Shown in pieces: positions 16,701-23,692 of a stretch of DNA of 64,000 nucleotides. The DNA comes from Arthrobacter sp. GTDB taxonomy: Bacteria > Actinomycetota > Actinomycetes > Actinomycetales > Micrococcaceae. The stretch covers positions 124,001 to 188,000 of the forward strand of contig JAPLAM010000060.1 in assembly GCA_026393275.1 (NCBI GenBank). Direction: 5' to 3'. The notes under the pieces are model-generated. The model had not been told where the DNA came from. It saw nothing but the letters and a program-made list of their open reading frames with translations, and searched no databases. How positions within the stretch are numbered: position 1 is the first letter of the stretch; every line of letters starts with the position of its first letter. The position numbers and the translations under genes are program-made.

Positions 16701-18318
16701 AGAACTTGCAGCCGGCGATCGTGTCACCGGTAGTCGGGAAGTAGTTCAGGACGTTGAACGAGGCGATCCTGAGGTTGCCACCTACAGCGGTGGGGGCCTC
16801 AGTGCGGGTCGCGCCGAAGCCGGCCGGCTGGACCGCGTCCGCGTTGGCCGCCGTCAGCTGGGTCAGCGGCTGGAACTTCCAGGAGTTGTTCGCATAGCTG
16901 AGCACCACGTTGGTCTTAAACGTGACCGGCGAGCCAACCCGGACCGGGTCGTTGATGGTCAGGTACGGAAGGGTCTGCGCCTTGGTGCTGGCGTCCTTGA
17001 GGAAGTTGGTGCTGGCGCCGTCGTCGAGCTTGATGCCGCGCGCGGCGTTCGCGTCGACGGTGGCGTTGTACTCGGCGGAGCCGTAGGCGCCGACAGCGGT
17101 GGGCTGTTCGAGCGGGGTGGTACCGCCGGCCAGGCCGATCTCGCCGTACTGGTTGAGGGAGTAGTTGTCCGCAACCGTGACCGGGCCCTGCGGCGTCAGT
17201 AGCATGCCCTCGAGGGATTCGCGGAAAGCCTCATCGGCCGGCAGGGCGAAGCCGGTGGCCTTGACCTCCGGGGCGGCATCGGTCAGCTTGGTCACTCCGT
17301 CGGCACCGGCGACGTTGAGCTGGGTCATGCCGAAGTACTCGGCGACGCCGCCGGTGACTTCGAGGTAGTCACCGATCTGCACCGAGCCGACGGCGGACGG
17401 CGCGTAGACGAAGATGGCATCCGACGCTGTGTGGTTGGCCGGCGTCAGGTCGCCGCCGGTTCCGGGAGTCTGGAGGTAGAAGCCGGCGAAACCGCCGGTC
17501 GGGAAGGTTGCGGTGACCTTGCCCCGGGTGGTGACGGTGGAGCCGGCGAGCGGGCTGGCCGGGCCCGTGCCCTGGATCTCGGCGATGGTCTTCAGCTCCG
17601 GCGGCGTGCCCGAGCCTGGATCAACCGGTCCGGGAGCGGCGACGCCGTTGGCGGCCTTGGGCGTGATGGCGGCGTTGAGGGTGAAGTCTGAGGCGTTGTT
17701 GTTGCTGTCCGCGCCGTCGTTGCGGTTGAGGCTCTTGACGTCGGTGTTGCCCGACGGCGCGGTGGCTGCCTGCGCCTCGAAGGTGTTGGAGTTGCCGTAG
17801 CCGAGCAGATCGGCGACGTTGGCCTGCTCGATGACCGAGCCGGTGGCCAGCGGGTTCAGCGTCGTGGCCTGCTTGGCCAGGACGATCGTGCCGGCTGTCC
17901 CGGACGGGTTGAATCCGGTCGCGGTGGCGTCGGCGACGGGCAGGTCCAGTCCGACGGCGCCATTGCTGCCGCCCTGGAGCAGGTAGTAGCCCTTGGCCGC
18001 AATGGTGCCGGAGAGGGCTGCGGTACTGTTCGGCGTGCCGGTGCTCGTGCCGGAGCGGTACTGGAGGGACCAGCCGTTCAGGGAGACCGGGGCGTCCGAT
18101 GCGTTGAACAGCTCAACGAACTTGTTCTTGTAGGCCGCTCCGGCGCTGCCGCCGCTGAGGTAGACCTCGTTGATGGTGACTGGCGACGTTCCGGCTGCTG
18201 CCGGTGAGACCTCCAGTGCGGCGGCGGGCAAAGCCGTCAGCGGGGCGGCGATGAGCCCCGCGGACAGCGCTGTGCCCAGCGCTGTGCCCAGCGCTGTTTT
18301 CCAATATGTGATTTTCAT
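13765..18318 (-). CDS. Secreted multidomain nuclease / 5'-nucleotidase
   Basis: A 1517-residue exported enzyme. Order: signal peptide (1 to about 34), lamin-tail domain (about 45-160), OB-like region (about 230-480), endonuclease/exonuclease/phosphatase domain starting at LRIASFNVLNYF (about 513) with FLIGDFNSYAKEDP and a SDHDPV end motif, then calcineurin-type phosphoesterase from LGINDFHGRI (about 860) with AVGNHEFDGG, 5'-nucleotidase C domain (about 1130-1300), Ig-like domain (about 1390-1480). It should degrade extracellular DNA and dephosphorylate the nucleotides, yielding phosphate and nucleosides. The tail (KKWYDVVGWLKYA, two Cys) carries no LPxTG. A possible phosphate box lies upstream at 18440-18461. 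Confidence 0.93.
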   Translation of the reverse strand: MKITYWKTALGTALGTALSAGLIAAPLTALPAAALEVSPAAAGTSPVTINEVYLSGGSAGAAYKNKFVELFNASDAPVSLNGWSLQYRSGTSTGTPNSTAALSGTIAAKGYYLLQGGSNGAVGLDLPVADATATGFNPSGTAGTIVLAKQATTLNPLATGSVIEQANVADLLGYGNSNTFEAQAATAPSGNTDVKSLNRNDGADSNNNASDFTLNAAITPKAANGVAAPGPVDPGSGTPPELKTIAEIQGTGPASPLAGSTVTTRGKVTATFPTGGFAGFYLQTPGTGGDLTPANHTASDAIFVYAPSAVGSVQIGDYLEVTGGVAEYFGMTQLNVAGADGVTKLTDAAPEVKATGFALPADEAFRESLEGMLLTPQGPVTVADNYSLNQYGEIGLAGGTTPLEQPTAVGAYGSAEYNATVDANAARGIKLDDGASTNFLKDASTKAQTLPYLTINDPVRVGSPVTFKTNVVLSYANNSWKFQPLTQLTAANADAVQPAGFGATRTEAPTAVGGNLRIASFNVLNYFPTTGDTIAGCKFYNDRAGNPITVSGGCNVRGAANAENFKRQQDKIVAAISKSGADVVSLMEVENSAQFGKNRDDALSKLVDSLNIATPGIWDYVRTPANAPPLSDEDMIRTAFIFKKATAEPVGESIIHNDTTAFASARKPMAQVFKPVGAADDKEFIAIANHFKSKGSAATPDDTDKGQGASNLARTAQAKSLLAFSDELQKSKGTDKVFLIGDFNSYAKEDPINVLTAAGYVNQEEKAKNADGSAKHSYLFGGLVGSLDHILASPSANAVVTGADIWNINSVESVALEYSRFNNNVTDYYAPNQFRASDHDPVVVGLNLPTTPASVDLNFLGINDFHGRIDSNTVQFAGTIEKLRAAAAPGATAFLSAGDNIGASLFASAVAKDQPTIDVLNTLELRTSAVGNHEFDGGWADLRDRVIAGGSNAKFPYLGANVYKKGTTAPVLPEYTVLDMNGIKVAVIGTVTQEVPSLVTPAGIADLEFGDPVDAINRVAAKIKADKLADVIIVENHDGAGSGAPEGATLAQEVAAGGPFAKMVKEVTPDVAAIFNGHTHKQYAWDAPVLDSAGQPTGKTRPIVQTGNYGEFIGQIQLTIDTKTMSVTGYKAANVKRSTDPAADLVAAYPRVAAVKTIVDKATAEAAVIGNQPVGKVTADITTAFAGSPAVRDDRASESTLGNLVADSLVDALKAPELGAAEIGVVNPGGLRNELYYAPDGTITYAEANAVLPFVNNLWTTSLTGAQFKTLLEQQWQTNPDGTVPSRAYQQLGLSKNVNYTYDAARPAGDRITAIRVNGALIDPAKSYRVGTFSFLATGGDNFRIFTSGTGTKDSGLVDRDAWIKYLQTHDPVSPDFGRRSVAVVNTTAAEVKSGDAITLAVSKLDLTSLGSPANASLRAEFTDAKGTVTALGTVPVAAGAASVSLKVPAGAAAGTGTLVLTAVESGTVVKAEVKVAASAPVPPKCTAPVPPKKWYDVVGWLKYAIALVQYQKCLRG

Positions 18319-18439
18319 CCGCTCTAACTCTCATTAGGGTGCCCGGGTAAGGGCTGGGTGCGATGTTGATGTCCGGGGCGTGGCCCCGGGGCGGGCCGGT
18401 CTGCTCCTGGTCAAGCAGGGCCCGGCTCAGCAAAACAGG

Positions 18440-18461
18440 GGGGAATGAACACAAGATGAAT
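18440..18461 (-). promoter_or_regulatory. Possible PHO box (two 11-bp units)
   Basis: Read on the minus strand, ATTCATCTTGT and GTTCATTCCCC are adjacent 11-bp units sharing TTCAT, the spacing and core of the actinobacterial PhoP/RegX3 box (GTTCACC repeats). It lies about 120 bp upstream of a secreted phosphate-liberating enzyme. Only two degenerate units are present. Confidence 0.35.
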
Positions 18462-18599
18462 TTGCGTGCGCATTCGACGACGCGGCCCCCAGCGGAACGC
18501 ATAGCAGCCGGCACGGAGCCCCAACAGGGCAGTCCCGGCGACGGTGTTGGTAGAGCATTCTTTTTGGCTGTCCGGGCCTTACCCCTGGCCCGGGCAGTC

Positions 18600-18647
18600 A
18601 AAAGAATACCGGCCACAATCCGCTTGAAAAGCGGGTGGCCGGTATTC
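18600..18647 (-). terminator. Terminator after the two-domain VOC gene
   Basis: A 12-bp stem GAATACCGGCCA/TGGCCGGTATTC (18604-18647) encloses an inner CCGCTT/AAGCGG stem and is followed on the minus strand by TTTTG. It is the strongest hairpin in this gap. Confidence 0.8.
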
Positions 18648-18688
18648 CTTATCGCAGTTTTTCCAAAGTTTTTATAAAATGCCCAGTC

Positions 18689-19492
18689 TTAGGGGGTCCC
18701 GGTGGCGGAGCCCTCCTGCGCGGTCTCGGCGACGATCTTGAACATGGCGCCGGTGGGGTCTGTCAGTGTGGCGAGCCGTCCGAACGGCGTGTCCTCGGGC
18801 GCGTGGATGACGGTAGCGCCAAGCTCCACGGCCTTTGCAGTGGTGGCGTCTGCGTCCTGGACGGCGAAGTAGACCTGCCAGTTGGCGGGCACTTCTGCGG
18901 GCAGGTCGCCGGAGGCGTCCATGATCCCGGCTTTGGCCGCGTTGCCGGCACCCAGGGTGGTGTAGCGGAATTCAGGGGTGTCGCTCATGACGTCCGTGTC
19001 CCAGCCGAACACTTCCTGGTAAAACTTCACGGCCGCCGGGTAGTCCTTGGCGTGAAGTTCGTGCCAGGCCGGGGCGCCAGGTTCGGCCACGAGCTGGAAG
19101 CCCTTCATTTCGTGCGGCTCCCAGACGCCGATCGAGGCGCCGGTGGCATCGGCAAACATCGCCATTTTGCCCTGCTCGGGCACGTCCATGGGTTCCATGT
19201 AGACCTGGCCGCCGTGCGATTTGACGGCCTCTGCGGTCGCGGCGGCGTCGTCGGCGCGCAGATAGGTGCTCCACATGTCCGGGAACCCGGCCTGCTCTGC
19301 CATCTTCTGCATCATCCCGGCGACGGACTTCCCGTCTTTCGAGGCGGTGATGTAGCCGCCGTACTTTTCCTCGTCTCCGGTCTCAAAGGTCCAGCCGAAG
19401 AGCCGGCCGTAGAACGACTTCGCCTGTTCCGTGTCCGAGGTCATGAGGTCGATCCAGCACGGTGCGCCGGGGGTGATGTCAGGGGTAGGCAT
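18689..19492 (-). CDS. VOC-family protein, two glyoxalase-like domains
   Basis: 267 residues made of two vicinal-oxygen-chelate domains (about 8-125 and 140-262). Typical strands are visible: PCWIDLMTSDTEQAKSFYGRLFGW in the first (residues 12-35) and WHELHAKDYPAAVKFYQEVFGW in the second, each with the metal-site His/Asp at the strand starts partly changed (D17 and H148-like positions). Members include hydroxylases, antibiotic-binding proteins and glyoxalases; the substrate cannot be set. Cytosolic, with no signal peptide. The gene stands alone with its own terminator. Confidence 0.85.
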   Translation of the reverse strand: MPTPDITPGAPCWIDLMTSDTEQAKSFYGRLFGWTFETGDEEKYGGYITASKDGKSVAGMMQKMAEQAGFPDMWSTYLRADDAAATAEAVKSHGGQVYMEPMDVPEQGKMAMFADATGASIGVWEPHEMKGFQLVAEPGAPAWHELHAKDYPAAVKFYQEVFGWDTDVMSDTPEFRYTTLGAGNAAKAGIMDASGDLPAEVPANWQVYFAVQDADATTAKAVELGATVIHAPEDTPFGRLATLTDPTGAMFKIVAETAQEGSATGTP

Positions 19493-19645
19493 GGTGTCTC
19501 CTGTTCTGCGTGGCTCCGGCCTGCGTCCTCGGTGGCCGCCGCTTTCTGATGGGTGGTTCAGACAAGGGAGACCCTATGCCGGGGGCCCGACAGTTTCAAT
19601 GGACAGTTTCGATGGGCCGGTGGAAAGGACGGGATCGCAGTCAAA

Positions 19646-19711
19646 TGACAAGCACCCTTGACACGTCGCTTGGGAATCCACACACTGGTGTCATGACAAG
19701 CAAACTTGACA
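19646..19711. promoter_or_regulatory. Two copies of TGACAAG-CANN-CTTGACA upstream of and over the start
   Basis: TGACAAGCACCCTTGACA (19646-19663) and TGACAAGCAAACTTGACA (19694-19711) are 48 bp apart; the second overlaps the first codons of the membrane-protein gene. Each is an imperfect dyad centred on CAAG-N4-CTTG. The TTGACA of copy 1 (19658-19663) could be a -35 with CACACT (19681-19686) as a poor -10, which would start the mRNA at the ATG. Likely operators for the HTH gene next door (inferred). Confidence 0.45.
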
Positions 19712-20109
19712 GACAAGACCACAGTGACGGCGATCGTGCGAGGTCCCGCGCTTATCACCTCGATTTCTGGCCGGGGATGGCCGCCTATGCGGTGGTGCTC
19801 TCCGGCGTTTTGCTCTGGGGGGACCTGGACGGCGCGAGCCCCTGGCGTTTCCTTTGGGCCCTGCTGCCCGTGATCCCCGGGCTCTGGATCGTGCGGGCGG
19901 TCCAGCGCCACGTGCGGCGCAGTGACGACTATCAGCGGCTCCTGCTGCTGCAGGGGCTGGGCGGCGGCTTCGCCGTCGCCATGATCGCGGCCGTGACGAT
20001 GGCCTTCCTGGAGATTGCAGGGCTCCAGATTTCCGGCACCGGGTGGTTCATTTACGGCGCGGGAATGCTTGGGTGGGTTCTCACCGGCGCCGTTGTGGGC
20101 AGACGGTGA
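19693..20109 (+). CDS. Small membrane protein paired with an HTH regulator
   Basis: 138 residues with a basic N-terminus and four likely membrane helices (about 30-47, 53-71, 90-110, 114-134) interrupted by a basic loop (VQRHVRRSDDYQR). No family can be named with certainty; such proteins often sit in two-gene units with Cro/C1-type regulators. The stop overlaps the start of the HTH gene (GTGA at 20106-20109), so the pair is translationally coupled. An in-frame ATG at 19645 would add MTSTLD..., which mimics the MTSKLD at 19693 because both lie in copies of the same DNA repeat; I prefer 19693. Confidence 0.75.
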   Translation: MTSKLDRQDHSDGDRARSRAYHLDFWPGMAAYAVVLSGVLLWGDLDGASPWRFLWALLPVIPGLWIVRAVQRHVRRSDDYQRLLLLQGLGGGFAVAMIAAVTMAFLEIAGLQISGTGWFIYGAGMLGWVLTGAVVGRR

Positions 20110-20324
20110 ACAACCACCTCAGGACACTGCGCGAGGGCCGCGGTTGGACCCAGGGGGCACTCGCCGACCAGCTCGGTGTTTCCCGCCAGACGGTGAACGC
20201 CTTGGAAACCGGCCGCTATGACCCTGCGCTGCCCTTGGCCTTTCGAATCGCGCGGCTGTTCGGCCAACCCATTGAAGCTATCTTCATAGCCCCCGAAGAA
20301 CCTGACACCCCTGCCCGCAGCTGA
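20106..20324 (+). CDS. Small Cro/C1-type HTH regulator
   Basis: 72 residues, GTG start overlapping the previous stop. LREGRGWTQGALADQLGVSRQTVNALETGRYDPA is a complete helix-turn-helix of the compact XRE class (YozG-like; the recognition helix is SRQTVNALE, about residues 28-36), followed by LPLAFRIARLFGQPIEAIF, typical of regulators without a sensor domain. It probably controls the membrane protein with which it is co-transcribed, through the TGACAAG repeats. The dyad at the end of the gene forms a terminator. Confidence 0.88.
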   Translation: MNNHLRTLREGRGWTQGALADQLGVSRQTVNALETGRYDPALPLAFRIARLFGQPIEAIFIAPEEPDTPARS

Positions 20325-20341
20325 CCCGGTGCGGGCAGGGG
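20308..20341. terminator. Bidirectional terminator between HTH gene and VOC gene
   Basis: A 12-bp perfect stem CCCCTGCCCGCA/TGCGGGCAGGGG (20308-20319 with 20330-20341) overlaps the HTH stop codon and lies 18 bp from the end of the convergent VOC gene. No strong T-run. Confidence 0.65.
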
Positions 20342-20359
20342 GCCGTCTGGGCTGATCCG

Positions 20360-20761
20360 TCAGGCCTGGTTGAAGCGGACCATGTTGCCGGAGGGGTCGC
20401 GGAAGGCGCAATCGCGCGGTCCCCACGGCTGCACGATGGGTTCCTGGAGGACCTCCGCACCGCCGGCGCGGACGGCCTCGAACGTGGCATCGAGGTCGTC
20501 GGTGCGGAAAACGATGATGGGCAGGACACCCTTGGTGAGCAACTGCTGGAGAGCGTCGCCGTCGTCCTGGGAGCGGCCCGCATGCGGGGGCGAAAGCACA
20601 ATCTCCAGGTCGGGCTGGGCCGCGCTGCCGAGGGTGACCCAGCGGTGGCCGTCCGAGCCGACGTCGTTGCGGACCTCCAAACCGAGTACGTCGCGGTAGA
20701 ACGCGAGCGACTCGTCGAGATCGTTGACGGTGATTTGTGCGTACTGCAGTGAAATGTTCAT
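20360..20761 (-). CDS. VOC-family protein (glyoxalase superfamily)
   Basis: 133 residues, a single VOC domain. It begins with the standard strand ISLQYAQITVNDLDESLAFYR and has a C-terminal DCAFRDPSGNMVRFNQA block, where glyoxalase-like proteins place a metal ligand. It is the second gene of a leftward pair: the AraC-type gene stops 10 bp before its start, so the regulator and enzyme are probably co-expressed. It is not closely similar in layout to the two-domain VOC protein at 18689-19492. Substrate unknown. Confidence 0.85.
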   Translation of the reverse strand: MNISLQYAQITVNDLDESLAFYRDVLGLEVRNDVGSDGHRWVTLGSAAQPDLEIVLSPPHAGRSQDDGDALQQLLTKGVLPIIVFRTDDLDATFEAVRAGGAEVLQEPIVQPWGPRDCAFRDPSGNMVRFNQA

Positions 20762-20771
20762 GACTCAAACG

Positions 20772-21209
20772 CTACGGCGCGGGGCGCGGGGGTGCTTCTT
20801 CAATCCTGCTCGGTTTCCGCGGCGGCCGGGTGTGCTGCCGGGCGACGCAGGACGGCATGGCCTTCACCGCGTGGTGTCCACGGTCCCGGTACGTGCTGGG
20901 CGGCATGCCGACGATCTCGGTGAACCGGGAACTGAATGAGCCAAGCGAAGTACAGCCGACTTCCATGCAGGCATCGGTCACGCTGGCGCCGGCCCGCAGC
21001 AGCGCCATGGACCGTTCGATCCGCCGCGTCATGAGGTAGTTGTATGGCGTCTCGCCGTAGGCGGCCTTGAACTGACGGGAAAAATGCGCCGGGGACATGA
21101 GCGCGCGGGCGGCCATCGTGGGCACGTCCAGCGGCCGGGCGTAATCGCGGTCGATCAGGTCCCGCGCCCGGCGCAGCTGGACCAGATTGGCCAGCTCCTG
21201 CGGTGTCAT
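20772..21209 (-). CDS. Short AraC-family transcriptional regulator
   Basis: 145 residues consisting almost solely of the double HTH of AraC/XylS proteins (about 12-110: DYARPLDVPTMAARALMSPAHFSRQF and the second helix pair ending in PPSTYRDR), plus a basic Pro/Arg-rich tail. The sensor domain found in most members is missing, as in the SoxS/MarA type and many actinobacterial VOC-linked regulators. It directly precedes a VOC gene, its most likely target. ATG 21209 gives a normal start of the first helix. I am sure of the family, not of the signal. Confidence 0.88.
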   Translation of the reverse strand: MTPQELANLVQLRRARDLIDRDYARPLDVPTMAARALMSPAHFSRQFKAAYGETPYNYLMTRRIERSMALLRAGASVTDACMEVGCTSLGSFSSRFTEIVGMPPSTYRDRGHHAVKAMPSCVARQHTRPPRKPSRIEEAPPRPAP

Positions 21210-21282
21210 GCCGAAATTCTAACGCTGATCCGGGGAACACGGCCGTCTCGTCCGGCTGCAGGGTCGCACATCGCAACTTGGG

Positions 21283-21780
21283 CTACACCGAGGCCCGCAC
21301 CATTCGTAGCTCGGGCAGTGCATGCCAGTCGGGCGGAAGCATCGCGCGTTTCCCGTCGGCCTGAAAGCCGTACTTTCCATAGAAGGCTCGTGCCCGCGGG
21401 TTTTCCTCGAGCACCCAAAGGTAGGCGGCCGAGTCCGCTAGCGCGGCGGTCAGCAGGGCGACACCGAGCCCCGTCCCATACGTGCGCCGCAGCGTGTAGA
21501 TCGCGTACAGCTCCAATTCCTGGGGCCGATCCTCGTCACGCCCCGGGCCGGCGTCGGCGAACCCGACGATTTCGTTGTCTTCGTCCAGGGCGATGATCCG
21601 AGGTTCAGTGCTCTCAAGATGGGGCCTGCGTCTCTTCGCCCGCTCCGGGATGCTGGCCCGGCGGCCTGCGAAGAAGTCTGAGGGCAGGAGGTGTCCGTAG
21701 CACTCCTCGTGGGCCCGGGTGTGCATCCGAACCACGGCATCAGCATCGTCCGCGGTGGCCTGACGGATCCGGTATTCCAT
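21283..21780 (-). CDS. GNAT-family N-acetyltransferase
   Basis: 165 residues with the GNAT fold: N-terminal MEYRIRQATADDADAV, beta4 with LELYAIYTLRRTYGTGLG, where the acetyl-CoA pyrophosphate loop RRTYGTGLG (about 107-115) replaces the canonical Q/RxxGxG/A, and the late motif LEENPRARAFYGKYGF (about 130-145). It transfers an acetyl group to an amine or protein N-terminus; the acceptor is unknown. Stand-alone gene behind the AraC pair on the same strand (73-bp gap). A start at ATG 21780 places the first strand correctly; the frame beyond lacks a plausible start. Confidence 0.88.
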   Translation of the reverse strand: MEYRIRQATADDADAVVRMHTRAHEECYGHLLPSDFFAGRRASIPERAKRRRPHLESTEPRIIALDEDNEIVGFADAGPGRDEDRPQELELYAIYTLRRTYGTGLGVALLTAALADSAAYLWVLEENPRARAFYGKYGFQADGKRAMLPPDWHALPELRMVRASV

Positions 21781-21864
21781 GTCCCCAGCGTAGTTGGGGG
21801 CCCGGACCGACCCCGGGCCGGCCCGGACCGGCACGTGTGGAAGTTCTCGCGGCCGCGGCCATGG

Positions 21865-23235
21865 TCACCGGTCCAGCGGCGCTGCGCTCCGGATCGAGGC
21901 GACGACGTCGAGGACCGCCTGGGTGGTGGCGGCGGAGTCTCCTTCGTCCGAGATCAGCGATGCGTGCGTGGCGCCGTCGACGACCCGGTGCACGCTGTTG
22001 GTGGACAAAGCGGCCAAGGCATTCTGTGACGCGGACCAACCGGGGGCACTTCCGCTGCCGGCCGTCAGGACGACCAAAGGCTTGGCGCCGAAGTCGGCAA
22101 GAGACGCGGCCTGCTCCATCGACGTACTGGCCCGGATGTACTCGTCGATCGTGCTGCGCAATTGACGTGCGGTCGCAGCACTGGCACGGGCCTCGTCCCG
22201 GGACCGCGGCGGCAGGCTGCCGTAGTCGAACTGGCCGTACAGGCGGCCAAGGCCCAGTCGGGCCGAGGCCGAAAGCAGAGCGGACGCCCGGTTCATGATG
22301 TCGTGCGCGCCCGCGTCGCCGGACGCTATAGGACCCGCCGCGGCCGGTGCGGTGGAGTCCACCAGCACCATGCCGGCGACCTCGCCGGGGTAGAGGGCGG
22401 CAAAGCTGAGCACGTAAAGACCGCCGAAGGAATGGCCGGCCAGGACATAGGGTCCCGGCACGTTTCCGCGCTGCAGCAGCGTGTGCAGGTCGGTCGCTAT
22501 CTGCCCACCGTCCTGGCGGGTGTCGGCGGCCTCGCTCCAGCCGCGGCCCGCGCGGTCGTAGGCGCAGACCCGGGTGTCCCGGGCCACTGCCGGCGCGATC
22601 CACCCCAGGGCCGAGGACATCTCGCCGCCGCCCGGTTCGAGCACGACGGTGGGAGTTCCGGACCCGGTGCAGTTAAGGTGCAGGCTGTGTCCGCCGACAT
22701 CGATCAACCGGCCAGGCATGGGGTAGGCCTGTGCATCCGCGGCTTCCCGGACGGTCTCGTATCCGCCGCCGATCGAGGCGAGGGCCAGCAGCGCGATCAC
22801 CGGGTAGGCCGGCCAGCGCCCGCTCCGGCTGCGAAGTTGCCGGCGGGTGCGGATGATCATCCAGACGGCCAATGCCAGCAGGGCGGGAGGCCAGATCCAG
22901 TTGAGGACTGCCTGCGCCGGGGCGCCGAACCCCACGAGGAGCAGACCGCCCACCCCCGTGAACACTGCCGGGGCCGCGGCCCAACGCTGTGGCTGATCTG
23001 TGAACCGTACCGAGAGCACGGCCAGCATCGCCCAGCCCAGCGCGAATCCGCACAGGACTGCGCCAAGAGTGCGGCTCTCCTCGGCCGGGATGATCGGGGC
23101 GGCGGCCAGAACCAGGGCAACGACGCATCCGGTGGCCAATGATCCAGCCACGATCCGGCCAACGTGTCCCCTCGGCACGGGAGCCGGGCGGGACGTCTGG
23201 TCCGGGCCCTTGGGTGCGGTGGGGGTAGTCGTCAC
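21865..23235 (-). CDS. Membrane-anchored alpha/beta hydrolase
   Basis: 456 residues. The first 150 or so contain four to five membrane helices (such as IVAGSLATGCVVALVLAAAP and LLALAVWMII); the rest is an alpha/beta hydrolase with the oxyanion region LEPGGGEMS, nucleophile elbow GHSFGG (Ser about 268) and terminal His in VDGATHASL. Probably an esterase or lipase-like enzyme on the membrane. The start is GTG 23235, since no in-frame ATG precedes the first helix; a six-codon ATG frame (23252-23232) ends in a GTGA overlap with it, which may couple translation. No partner gene is obvious. Confidence 0.82.
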   Translation of the reverse strand: MTTTPTAPKGPDQTSRPAPVPRGHVGRIVAGSLATGCVVALVLAAAPIIPAEESRTLGAVLCGFALGWAMLAVLSVRFTDQPQRWAAAPAVFTGVGGLLLVGFGAPAQAVLNWIWPPALLALAVWMIIRTRRQLRSRSGRWPAYPVIALLALASIGGGYETVREAADAQAYPMPGRLIDVGGHSLHLNCTGSGTPTVVLEPGGGEMSSALGWIAPAVARDTRVCAYDRAGRGWSEAADTRQDGGQIATDLHTLLQRGNVPGPYVLAGHSFGGLYVLSFAALYPGEVAGMVLVDSTAPAAAGPIASGDAGAHDIMNRASALLSASARLGLGRLYGQFDYGSLPPRSRDEARASAATARQLRSTIDEYIRASTSMEQAASLADFGAKPLVVLTAGSGSAPGWSASQNALAALSTNSVHRVVDGATHASLISDEGDSAATTQAVLDVVASIRSAAPLDR

Positions 23236-23376
23236 AATGGACTCGATTCCATGCGCTGCTGGCGTCGCGCGGGTGCAGCCGTCTGCACCTGAGGCACGTG
23301 CCGTCCACTTCACGATAGAGCACTTTCCGCGCGTGGAACCCCTCAGGTGGGACACCCCAGGTCGGGAGAGACGAGT

Positions 23377-23418
23377 GAGGCCGGCCAGACCAATCTTTCG
23401 ATTGGCCCGACCGGCCTC
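23377..23418. terminator. Hairpin downstream of tRNA-Ser(UGA)
   Basis: GAGGCCGG/CCGGCCTC (23377-23384 with 23411-23418) and an inner CCAATC/GATTGG pair with loop TTTC flank a mismatched bulge. It lies 27 bp behind the tRNA; there is no good T-run on the minus strand. Confidence 0.55.
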
Positions 23419-23444
23419 AAAACCACGCAAACTCTGCGCTCCCG

Positions 23445-23532
23445 CGGAAGGTAAGAGATTCGAACTCTTGGTACGGGGTTACCGCACACTGGTTTTCAAG
23501 ACCAGCTCCATCGGCCGCTCGGACAACCTTCC
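23445..23532 (-). tRNA. tRNA-Ser (UGA)
   Basis: An 88-nt type II tRNA: acceptor GGAAGGT/ACCTTCC, discriminator G, long variable arm, anticodon TGA in the loop of CTGGTCTTGAAAACCAG, and T loop GTTCGAATC. CCA is not encoded. It reads UCA and related serine codons. Confidence 0.95.
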
Positions 23533-23692
23533 CTAACGAGTAGTGTTTCATAGCCGGTCTGCAGCCACAAAAAGGCGGCGGCGCTCGCAGACGACGACGG
23601 GTCGGCCACCTACTCTGGAAAAGGGCGTTGCCCGCACCGCGTGCCGCAGGCGCCCCGCCCGCACTGCACCAGTAAGGAATTGGGAGTTCTCC

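Larger units (their letters stand above)
18319..18688. other. 370-bp intergenic region upstream of the nuclease gene
   Basis: Contains the leader and putative phosphate box of the nuclease gene and, at its far end, the terminator of the VOC gene. No additional gene with a convincing start is seen. A long frame at 18363-18677 is out of keeping with the hairpin it would cover. Confidence 0.6.

Noticed and set aside
15079..17202. A 707-codon plus-strand frame inside the nuclease gene
   Set aside because: Antisense shadow of the nuclease/nucleotidase, which has a complete domain order and signal peptide.
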